This document shows positions 8,932 to 15,180 of a stretch of DNA of 42,426 nucleotides, one piece after another (the stretch's first letter is position 1; every line of letters begins with the position of its first letter). Made by a program: the position numbers and the translations under genes. This stretch comes from Pseudomonadota bacterium (lineage in GTDB: Bacteria > Myxococcota_A > Polyangia > Polyangiales > Polyangiaceae). Location: positions 1 through 42,426 of the forward strand of contig JAEWOQ010000411.1 of the NCBI GenBank assembly GCA_023460875.1. The letters run 5' to 3'. The notes beneath the pieces were generated by a model, which saw only the letters and a program-made list of their open reading frames with translations, did no database searches and was not told where the DNA came from.

Positions 8932-8950
8932 GCCCGCGCGCGCTCAGGGG
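8925..8950. terminator. Bidirectional hairpin spanning two convergent stop codons
   Basis: Perfect 9-bp inverted repeat CCCCTGAGC/GCTCAGGGG around an 8-base GC loop. The left arm contains the TGA (8929-8931) of the plus-strand lipoprotein and the right arm contains the TGA (8944-8946, minus strand) of the L,D-transpeptidase. Neither side has a T-tract. Position suggests a shared terminator. Confidence 0.6.
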
Positions 8951-10533
8951 CGGATGTTGACGAGGGTCCCGCGGGAGTCGAAGGCCGTGTGCCAGTTCTG
9001 GGGCACCGGCGGATCCGTCCAAGAGAACAGCCAGCGCGCATCGTGGGGCGACAGGTTGATGCACCCGTGGCTGCGGGGGGTCCCGAACACGTCGTGCCAG
9101 AAGGCCGCGTGGAAGGCGTACCCCTGGTGGAAGTACTGGACGTAGGGGATGTCCCGCAGATCGAACTCGTCGCCCGGCTCGTCCCCGCTCATCGTGTCGG
9201 TGACGTGCTTGGTGTGGATCACGAACTGTCCGCGCACCGTGGCGCGGGTCGTCTTGGGATCTCCGAGCTGGTCCCGCCCGGCCGTCACGAGGGTCGCGTA
9301 CACGGGCTGAGCTCCCCGGTAGGCGACGAGGGTCTGGTTCAAGATGGAGACGTCTATCCAGCTCCGCTGCCCCTTCGCCCAGTAGGGCGCGGCCTCGAGG
9401 GGATCGATGCGCACGAGCTGGTTGTCCCGCAGCCAGTGCCCACTCTGGGTCTCGAGGAAGGTGACGCCTCCGACCTGCTCCTGGCGCCCGCTCAACGAGA
9501 ACGCCTCACGAAATTGGATGGGGCGCTCGGGGGCGAGGGTGCCCTCCTTCGGGTGACCACGAAACAGCTGCGCTCGGGAGCTGCGCACGAAGACCACGGG
9601 GAGCTCCATGCCGTCCCCGAGGGGCACGCCGTGGAACTCGCTCGCCATCACCGGATCCAGCCGATCGAGCGGGATGAGCATCAAGTCCGTACTGATCCCC
9701 CAGCGCCGCCCCTCGGCCTCGAACAGGTCGATCAGAGCGAACGCGCCGTTGCTCAAGCCGAAGCCGCCGAGCGCCCCCGATGGCAAGACGGGGTACCCGA
9801 AGGGGCGCGGGATCCGCTCCCCTCCCGCGATCTGCAGCGGCGGTCCCCCTACGGCCTCCAGGGTCCACAAGGGATCGAAGCCCCGACGCAAATGGGACGC
9901 CAGATCCTTCTCGCTCTGCTCCTGCTCGGCCCGGGTGGGGAGCCGCGCGTAGAGGGGAGGCGGAGCACCGCGGGCCTTGCCGTAGCTGTACGGCATCGGA
10001 GAGCTGCGGTCGGGGCCGACCGCCGCCATGGCGACCGCCGGATGATCGATCTCGAGGGTGGCCGTGCGCCCGACGCAGACGTATCCCTCGGGGGCGACGC
10101 GATACCAGCCCTCGGGGCACCCCTCGGTGCCCTTTGGGACCGGCGCGCGGTTCACGACCGCGCCCGTGCGCAGATAGCCGAGGCGACGGGACCTCCGGTG
10201 GGGCTCCTCGTAGACGATCGTCTGCTTGCCCAGGGCCGCCAGTCGCGCGTCGGGGGACAGGCGATCCGGTGAGGGCGGCTCGCTGAGCTCCTCGGGGTCC
10301 ACCGCCGCGAGCCAGTCGGCGGTCGCTGCGGGCTCGGGGGCGGTGCCGACCACCTCGCCGAGGGCGGCGAGCCGCGTGTCCTCCTCCGCCGGCTCGATGA
10401 GCGGGGGCGCGTCGATGGCCACCGCGGCCACAGACGGCACCAGCGGCTGCCCACGCAAATGAGCGCGCGCCAGCACGACACCCGCGCCGAGGGAACCGAT
10501 GAACAAGCCGGTGAAGACCGCTCGCCAGGCCAT
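8944..10533 (-). CDS. L,D-transpeptidase (YkuD family) with SH3-like domain
   Basis: 529 residues. L,D-transpeptidases make 3-3 cross-links in peptidoglycan or attach proteins to it, in the periplasm. An N-terminal hydrophobic segment (about 5-24) anchors or exports the protein. A Pro/Glu-rich linker follows, then an SH3-like module at about 104-160 (IVYEEPHRRSRRLGYLRTGA) that may bind the wall. The catalytic YkuD domain covers roughly 385-529, with the active-site motif SHGCINLSP (Cys491) and upstream histidines in FHQGYAFHAAFWHD. The middle 200 residues are not assigned. It is the last gene of a minus-strand run behind rlmE, with 52 bp between them, so an envelope enzyme is co-oriented with ribosome genes; it may have its own promoter. 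Confidence 0.88.
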   Translation of the reverse strand: MAWRAVFTGLFIGSLGAGVVLARAHLRGQPLVPSVAAVAIDAPPLIEPAEEDTRLAALGEVVGTAPEPAATADWLAAVDPEELSEPPSPDRLSPDARLAALGKQTIVYEEPHRRSRRLGYLRTGAVVNRAPVPKGTEGCPEGWYRVAPEGYVCVGRTATLEIDHPAVAMAAVGPDRSSPMPYSYGKARGAPPPLYARLPTRAEQEQSEKDLASHLRRGFDPLWTLEAVGGPPLQIAGGERIPRPFGYPVLPSGALGGFGLSNGAFALIDLFEAEGRRWGISTDLMLIPLDRLDPVMASEFHGVPLGDGMELPVVFVRSSRAQLFRGHPKEGTLAPERPIQFREAFSLSGRQEQVGGVTFLETQSGHWLRDNQLVRIDPLEAAPYWAKGQRSWIDVSILNQTLVAYRGAQPVYATLVTAGRDQLGDPKTTRATVRGQFVIHTKHVTDTMSGDEPGDEFDLRDIPYVQYFHQGYAFHAAFWHDVFGTPRSHGCINLSPHDARWLFSWTDPPVPQNWHTAFDSRGTLVNIRP

Positions 10534-10585
10534 GGTCCCTCAGGCTCTACCGAACGCGCGATCGTAGGGAAAGTTTTCTTCTGAG

Positions 10586-11248
10586 CTAGCCCGGCTCGGT
10601 CAACGGCTCGGTCAACGGCTCAGTCGACGGCTCAGTCGACGGCTCGGTCGAGCGCCGCAGCCCCATGCCGACCAGGAAGACTTCCTTGCTCACGGAGCGT
10701 GTTCCCTCGGGACGGATAACGCGCGTCTTCGAGTAGTGAGCCTTCGTCGCGCGCATCGCGGTGTCGAAATCCGGCCCCATGAAGAGCTTGCCCACGAAGT
10801 GCGAGCGCGGCTTACCGAGCGCTGCCGCCACCTCGAGGGCCCGCAGGTACAGCTCGAGGCTCGCTGACTGATCCTGGAACTTCACCCCGCTGGTGCGCGG
10901 TGCCATGTCACTCAAGACGATGTCGTAGGGAGCAAACTGCCCGAGCTGCTCGCTCTCCAGATCGAACGCGCTGCCCTCCACGACCACCACGTTGGGCTCG
11001 AAGCGCTGTTCGATGGGCTGCAGATCGACGGCGAGCACCCGCCCCTGGGCGCCCACCTTCTGACTCGCATACAAGCTCCACGATCCGGGCGCCGCCCCGA
11101 GATCCAACACGTGCAGCCCCGGACGAAACAGCTGTGTGCGCCGATCGATCTCCTGCAGCTTGAAGACGCTGCGCGCCGGGTAGCCCCGCGCCTTCGCCTC
11201 GCGGGTGGCCGGATCCTGACCAGCATAGGGGTTGCGTCGTCTGGTCAT
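10586..11248 (-). CDS. rlmE: 23S rRNA 2'-O-ribose U2552 methyltransferase RlmE (FtsJ/RrmJ)
   Basis: 220 residues. SAM-dependent methyltransferase that modifies the A-loop of 23S rRNA late in large-subunit assembly. The K-D-K-E catalytic set is present with family-typical spacing: K30 (SVFKL), D114 (LSDMAP), K154 (FVGKLF), E189 (SKEVFLV). The SAM-binding loop is LDLGAAPGSW at 48-57. The core ends near residue 198. After it comes a tail of five near-identical Ser/Leu-Thr-Glu-Pro repeats encoded by a 12-bp tandem repeat, not part of the family fold. GAGGAG lies about 11 bases before the ATG, within a short duplicated stretch. The fused pseudouridine synthase/methyltransferase gene ends 31 bp upstream, so the two are probably co-transcribed. 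Confidence 0.94.
   Translation of the reverse strand: MTRRRNPYAGQDPATREAKARGYPARSVFKLQEIDRRTQLFRPGLHVLDLGAAPGSWSLYASQKVGAQGRVLAVDLQPIEQRFEPNVVVVEGSAFDLESEQLGQFAPYDIVLSDMAPRTSGVKFQDQSASLELYLRALEVAAALGKPRSHFVGKLFMGPDFDTAMRATKAHYSKTRVIRPEGTRSVSKEVFLVGMGLRRSTEPSTEPSTEPLTEPLTEPG
10593..10652. repeat. 5 x 12-bp tandem repeat at the 3' end of rlmE
   Basis: Five consecutive 12-bp units, GGCTCGGTCAAC (twice), GGCTCAGTCGAC (twice) and GGCTCGGTCGAG, encode the STEP/LTEP tail of RlmE in frame. The unit is a multiple of three, so copy-number change keeps the frame. Confidence 0.9.
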
Positions 11249-11279
11249 CGTCGTCAGCGCTCCTCGTCAGCGTTCCTCG

Positions 11280-13169
11280 TCACCGCACCTTGGCCCAGAC
11301 GCTCTTGCTGGGCCAAGACCCCTCGGGACCTTCGGGGCAATCGATGCCACTCGACGCATCCCGCAGGCTCACCAAGGTGCGCCCCGCCTGCTGCGCCGCC
11401 CGGTGCAGGATCTTGCGCAGCGCCTCGAGGCTCGTGCGCGTGTGGTTCGTCACCGCCAGCAGGTGCCCCTCGGGCTCGACCAACGCCAGCGCCAGCGCCG
11501 CTACCTCCCCGTAGCGCCGCGCGACGCTGAAGGTCCCCTTCCCGACCGTCGAGAAGCTCGGCGGATCGAGCACGACCACACGAAAGCGCTCACCGCGCCG
11601 CGCGGCGCGGCTCAGCCACTTGACGGCGTCCTCCTTGAAGAACCTGTGCGTCGAGGCGTCGAGGCCGTTCAGCTCGAAATTGCGTCGACCTCGCTCGAGC
11701 GCCCGCCCGGACAGGTCCACGCTCACCACCTCGCTGGCGCCTCCCAGGGCCGCGGCCACGCTGAAGGAGCACGTGTAGCTGAAGAGGTTCAGCACGCGTC
11801 CGCCGCGCGCCAGCTGCCGCACCCGCCGACGATTGTCCCGCTGATCCACGAACAGCCCCGTGGACAGGCCGTCCGCGAGGGCCACCTCCACCCGCATGCC
11901 CGCCTCCGTCACCACCAACCCCGCCGGCGCGGCTTCTCCTAGCAGCGGCCCTTCGGGCGCGAGCTCCGTTGCCTCCTGACGACGTAGATCGGCTCGCACG
12001 CGCGTCTTCAGGTAGACCCCGCGGAAGCCCAGCGCCACCAGCTGCTCCCCGAGCGCGCGCGCCCGAGCGACCAGCTCGGCGTCGTAGAGAGACAGCACCG
12101 CCCACGGCCCGTACACATCGACGACCAGGCCCGGCAGGAGATCCCCGGCGCCGTTCACCAACCGATACGTGTCCGTCTGTCCGCGGAGGGCGAAGCGGCG
12201 CAGCCCCGCGTCCTCGAACAGCTCGGTGGCGTCCGCGGGCACGCGCACTACGCCGTCGGCGAGCCAGTCCCGGAAGGAGCGGGGCACCTCCCGCGTCCAC
12301 ATCGCACGCTGCGCCTCACCACGCTGTGCCTCGCCACGCTGCGCCTCGCCACGCTGCGCTTCACCACGCTGCGCTTCACCACGCTGCGCCTCGCCACGCT
12401 GTGCCTCACCACGCAGTGCCCACAGCGCCGGCCCTCCCAACGCCATCGCATGGAGGAACAGCCGCGGGGCAGGCTCGCCGCCATAGCGCCGATCCCCGCA
12501 GATGGGCGCCCCCGCCGCGGCGAGCTGCACCCGCAGCTGGTGGGTGCGCCCGGTGTGCGGATGGAGGAGCACCAGCGCCCGCCGCCCCACCGTCTCGAGC
12601 ACCTCGTAGTCGGTGATGGCTTGCTGTCCCCGTGAGCGCTCTGTCACCACCTCCGTGCGACCGCGGGCGTGGTGCAGCTGGTGCTCGAGGCGCCCTCGGG
12701 GGCGCCGCTCGAGGGCGTGCGTCAGAGGCGCTCGAAGCTCCGAGCGCCTCGAAGATCCTGGCGCGCGACCGCTCCGCGTCGTGGGACCTCCTCCCTCGAA
12801 GGTCACCAGCGCCACATAGGTGCGCCGCACCTGGCGCGCCTCCATCGCGGCGGCCACGGCCGGGTTGACGTCCTTCCGCCGGGTGAAGAAGAGCAGCCCG
12901 CTCGTGGCCTGATCGAGGCGCTGATGCACACCCAGGTAAGCGTCCCGCCCTTGGCTCCGCAGCCACGCCTCGAGCCGATGCACCAGATCGTCGGCGAGCT
13001 GCTCGTCGCCCCCATGGACGACCACGCCGCTCGGTTTGTCGACGACCAGGAGGTCCGCGCCGTCGTGTAAAATGCGCTCGACGCGCCACGGGACCAGCAG
13101 CTCTGCGGTCCCGGGCGCGTCGTGTGCAGGGGAGTGCGGGGGCAGCTCGCTCAGCTGACGCTCGCTCAG
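11280..13169 (-). CDS. Fusion of RluA-type pseudouridine synthase and RlmI-like rRNA methyltransferase
   Basis: About 630 residues in one frame. First half: RluA-family pseudouridine synthase, with the DLLVVDKPSGVVVH strand and the catalytic loop HQRLDQATSGLL (Asp86 counted from 13169), then HPHTGRTHQLRVQLAAAG. It has no S4 domain. A linker of seven GEAQR repeats follows. Second half: class I SAM methyltransferase like RlmI/RlmK, with YRLVNGAGDLLPGLVVDVYG, the SAM loop LNLFSYTCSFSVAA (around 460) and the catalytic-region VVLDPPSF (around 534); the PUA domain usual in RlmI is absent. Both activities act on 23S rRNA in the cytoplasm. The start is uncertain: no ATG, GTG or TTG in frame lies between the rplC stop and the first motif. 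CTG at 13169 overlaps the rplC stop; the first ATG in frame is 13319, deep inside rplC. Confidence 0.85.
   Translation of the reverse strand: MSERQLSELPPHSPAHDAPGTAELLVPWRVERILHDGADLLVVDKPSGVVVHGGDEQLADDLVHRLEAWLRSQGRDAYLGVHQRLDQATSGLLFFTRRKDVNPAVAAAMEARQVRRTYVALVTFEGGGPTTRSGRAPGSSRRSELRAPLTHALERRPRGRLEHQLHHARGRTEVVTERSRGQQAITDYEVLETVGRRALVLLHPHTGRTHQLRVQLAAAGAPICGDRRYGGEPAPRLFLHAMALGGPALWALRGEAQRGEAQRGEAQRGEAQRGEAQRGEAQRGEAQRAMWTREVPRSFRDWLADGVVRVPADATELFEDAGLRRFALRGQTDTYRLVNGAGDLLPGLVVDVYGPWAVLSLYDAELVARARALGEQLVALGFRGVYLKTRVRADLRRQEATELAPEGPLLGEAAPAGLVVTEAGMRVEVALADGLSTGLFVDQRDNRRRVRQLARGGRVLNLFSYTCSFSVAAALGGASEVVSVDLSGRALERGRRNFELNGLDASTHRFFKEDAVKWLSRAARRGERFRVVVLDPPSFSTVGKGTFSVARRYGEVAALALALVEPEGHLLAVTNHTRTSLEALRKILHRAAQQAGRTLVSLRDASSGIDCPEGPEGSWPSKSVWAKVR
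12307..12411. repeat. 7 x 15-bp tandem repeat encoding the GEAQR linker
   Basis: Seven successive 15-bp units (CGCTGCGCCTCACCA with a few C/T and A/G changes) encode seven GEAQR repeats between the pseudouridine synthase and methyltransferase halves. The substitutions are largely synonymous, which indicates selection to keep the peptide. Confidence 0.93.
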
Positions 13170-13837
13170 CCCTGGGCGGGCTTGCCGCTGTTCTTCTTCT
13201 TCACGGCGCCGCGCACGACCACGAGGCCGTTCTTCGAGCCGGGGATCCCGCCGCGCACGAGGACGAGGTTCTCCTCCGCCAGCACACGCACGATGCGCTG
13301 ATTGAGGATGCTCATGCACTCGTTGCCGTACTGTCCGGCCATCTTCTTGCCCGGCAGCACGCGACCGGGGGTCATGTTGCTGCCGATGGAGCCGCCGTGG
13401 CGCATGTACTCATGGGCGCCGTGGCTGCTCTTCGAGCCGGCGAAGTTGTGACGCCGCATCACACCGGTGAAGCCGCGACCGCGGGTGATACCCTGCACGT
13501 CGACGAACTGCCCCTGCTCGAAGATCTCGTCGAGCTTGAGCTGCTGTCCGACCTCGAAGCCCGCCGCGTACTCCGCCGCGCAGCGCAGCTCGCGCAGCAC
13601 CCGCTTCGGCTCCACGCCCTGCTTCTTGTAGAAGCCGGCCAGGGGCTTGTTCGTGTGCTTCTCCTTGCGGGGCTCGATGCCGAGGATGAGGGCGTCGTAG
13701 CCGTCCTTCTCCTGGGTCCGCTTCCCCACCACGGTGACGGCCGCCTGCACCACCGTGCAGGGGATGACGGTGCCGTCCGCCTCGATGACCTGGGTCATGC
13801 CAATCTTGCGGCCGATGACGCCGGGGTTCTGATTCAT
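13166..13837 (-). CDS. rplC: 50S ribosomal protein L3
   Basis: 223 residues. L3 binds 23S rRNA early in 50S assembly and sends an extension towards the peptidyl-transferase centre. Recognisable blocks: GVIGRKIGMTQVI at the N-terminus, the Gln-methylation-type loop RRHNFAGSKSSHGAHEYMR, then GSIGSNMTPGRVLPGKKMAG and the terminal GSKNGLVVVRGAVKKK. AGGAGAAGGA lies shortly before the ATG at 13837. Usually rplC sits second in the S10 operon between rpsJ and rplD. Here neither neighbour is present: upstream is a 533-bp gap and divergent rplS, downstream is an rRNA-modification fusion gene. It is therefore either a displaced single copy or a second copy. Its stop codon overlaps the likely start of the downstream gene. 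Confidence 0.97.
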   Translation of the reverse strand: MNQNPGVIGRKIGMTQVIEADGTVIPCTVVQAAVTVVGKRTQEKDGYDALILGIEPRKEKHTNKPLAGFYKKQGVEPKRVLRELRCAAEYAAGFEVGQQLKLDEIFEQGQFVDVQGITRGRGFTGVMRRHNFAGSKSSHGAHEYMRHGGSIGSNMTPGRVLPGKKMAGQYGNECMSILNQRIVRVLAEENLVLVRGGIPGSKNGLVVVRGAVKKKNSGKPAQG

Positions 13838-14370
13838 GGTACGCTATCCTTCTCCTGATTGGCTGAGGGGTGCCGCCGCCCCGAGGTCCGGCGCCGCGCA
13901 TCGACGACCGGCCGCCCCGCCATTACGGAGCGCCCCGGGAAGACCCACGCCTCAGCGTCGAGGGCCCAAAGGGGCAGCGGGCTTACCCCCCGTCGCCAGC
14001 CCCGTCAACCAGCCCTTTCACCGAAACCCGTCCGTTCACCGCGCCCTTCGGCCAGCCGCGCTTCATGCAGCCGTCACCCTGCACGCCGCGGGGTCGCCCT
14101 GTTCCCGACCCTGCGGCCGTTCTTCTCTCGACCCAGCGCTCTCCGGGCGGCCGCTGCCGCGGACCAGCACAGCGCGGCCCGCCCCACAGCGCCCCCTGCC
14201 CCCGAAGCCGGCTCCCGGCCCACGACATCACCCGCCGTTGACGAACCACAGCCGGGATGCATAATGCGCCACCCGCCGAGCCCACCGCGCTCCGGGCGCC
14301 CTCCCCTCTGGAGCGAACGCCCACCAAAGAGAGCCAAAAACGAGGCAAACGGCAGGTCTTGGAGAACGCC
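13838..14370. other. 533-bp intergenic region between divergent rplC and rplS
   Basis: Contains no convincing gene. The open frames here are Pro/Arg-rich, overlap one another on both strands, and one runs into rplS out of frame. It holds the rplC ribosome-binding site (13848-13857), the rplS promoter at 14238-14265, and an rplS leader of roughly 100 bases with a small stem CGCTCC (14288-14293)/GGAGCG (14310-14315). I could not pick a promoter for rplC. Confidence 0.6.
14238..14265 (+). promoter_or_regulatory. Sigma-70-type promoter of rplS
   Basis: TTGACG, 16-base spacer, CATAAT: each hexamer has 5 of 6 consensus matches. It lies 105 bases before the rplS ATG in an otherwise GC-rich gap. The strongest housekeeping-type promoter seen in the window. 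Confidence 0.7.
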
Positions 14371-14745
14371 ATGGCAACCGAAGCGACGACGTCGAAGGGC
14401 AACATCATCGATCAGCTGGAGTCGCAGTATCTGCGCAGCGACTTGCCGAAATTCCGCGTCGGCGACCAGGTGGCCGTGCACTACCGCATCGTCGAAGGCG
14501 ACAAGACCCGGGTGCAGGTTTTCCGTGGGCTCGTGATCAAGCGCAACCGCGGCGGAGCGCGCTCCACGTTCACGGTGCGCAAGACCAGCTTCAGCGTCGG
14601 CGTCGAGCGGACGTTCATGCTGCACTCGCCCCGCATCGAGTCGATCGACGTCCTGTCCCGCGGCGTCGTGCGCCGGGCCCGCCTCTTCTACCTGCGGAAG
14701 CTCACGGGCAAGGCCGCCCGCGTCCGCGACCAGCGGGATCGCTGA
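14371..14745 (+). CDS. rplS: 50S ribosomal protein L19
   Basis: 124 residues. L19 sits at the 30S-50S interface. Diagnostic blocks: FRVGDQVAVHYRIVEGDKTRVQVFRG, KRNRGG...STFTVRK, SFSVGVERTFMLHSPRIESIDV and RRARLFYLRKLTGKAAR. GGAG lies 6 bases before the ATG, and a longer in-frame upstream start (14257) gives a Pro-rich extension not found in the family, so 14371 was chosen. In many bacteria rplS follows rpsP-rimM-trmD; here it is alone, with its own promoter and a strong hairpin 40 bp after the stop. It diverges from rplC, so two 50S protein genes share a regulatory gap. Confidence 0.97.
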   Translation: MATEATTSKGNIIDQLESQYLRSDLPKFRVGDQVAVHYRIVEGDKTRVQVFRGLVIKRNRGGARSTFTVRKTSFSVGVERTFMLHSPRIESIDVLSRGVVRRARLFYLRKLTGKAARVRDQRDR

Positions 14746-14784
14746 GCGCCAGCTCACACCTCTTCGAGCGTTCCTGCAGAGCGA

Positions 14785-14809
14785 ACACCGCGGGATGAAC
14801 CCGCGGTGT
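14785..14809 (+). terminator. rplS terminator hairpin
   Basis: Perfect 10-bp stem ACACCGCGGG/CCCGCGGTGT with the 5-base loop ATGAA, 40 bp after the rplS stop. GAATA follows, not a T-tract, so termination efficiency is uncertain. Confidence 0.65.
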
Positions 14810-14884
14810 GAATACCTCGGCGCCCGTAACACGGCGCCAGTACCGCCGAGCGGCCGCACTGCATCCAACCTCCGCGCAGCCCCT

Positions 14885-14913
14885 GGCAGACCGGCAGACC
14901 GGCAGACCGGCAG
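14885..14913. repeat. 8-bp tandem repeat, 3.6 copies
   Basis: Three exact GGCAGACC units followed by GGCAG, in the gene-free region after rplS. No function can be assigned. Confidence 0.85.
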
Positions 14914-15180
14914 AAGAAGAGCCGACGAGCCGACGGGCTCTTGCGCACAACGGCCCACCCTCGAGGTGGGCTTCGCGCGTTTGTGGCACTTCACGAAGTG
15001 CCCCCGCTTCCGCACGTGTGACCGGCCCACCACGGGATTTTTCCCCGCGCCCCAGCGACGGCAGGCCCCGAAACCACCCCGTAGCCCGGGCTGACGCGCG
15101 TTTGTGCGGAACATTCATCGGCTTACGGATCTATGCTGGGGCCGAAGCGCGCGCCTCGCCGGCGCGGCACCCAGCGCACC

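Larger units (their letters stand above)
14746..15180 (+). other. 435-bp gene-free region with hairpins and short repeats
   Basis: No credible gene. Contents in order: the rplS terminator hairpin (14785-14809); an 8-bp tandem repeat GGCAGACC (14885-14913); GAGCC/GGCTC hairpin nearby; a 7-bp stem GCCCACC/GGTGGGC (14953-14971); a 7-bp stem GGCACTT/AAGTGCC with 4-base loop (14985-15002); and a 12-mer CGCGCGTTTGTG occurring twice, at 14974-14985 and 15095-15106. The second 12-mer is about 75 bases before the preferred start of the next gene. TATGCT at 15132-15137 could be its -10 box. Confidence 0.5.

Noticed and set aside
8349..9041. Minus-strand 230-codon frame over the Pro-rich lipoprotein
   Set aside because: Low complexity, overlaps both neighbours and carries no domain; the plus-strand reading has a lipoprotein signal.
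13170..13319. N-terminal extension of the fusion gene starting at ATG 13319
   Set aside because: It lies wholly inside conserved rplC in another frame and yields basic low-complexity residues.
13859..14536. Plus-strand open frame in the rplC-rplS gap
   Set aside because: Pro/Arg-rich, overlaps other open frames and runs into rplS out of frame; no ribosome-binding site.
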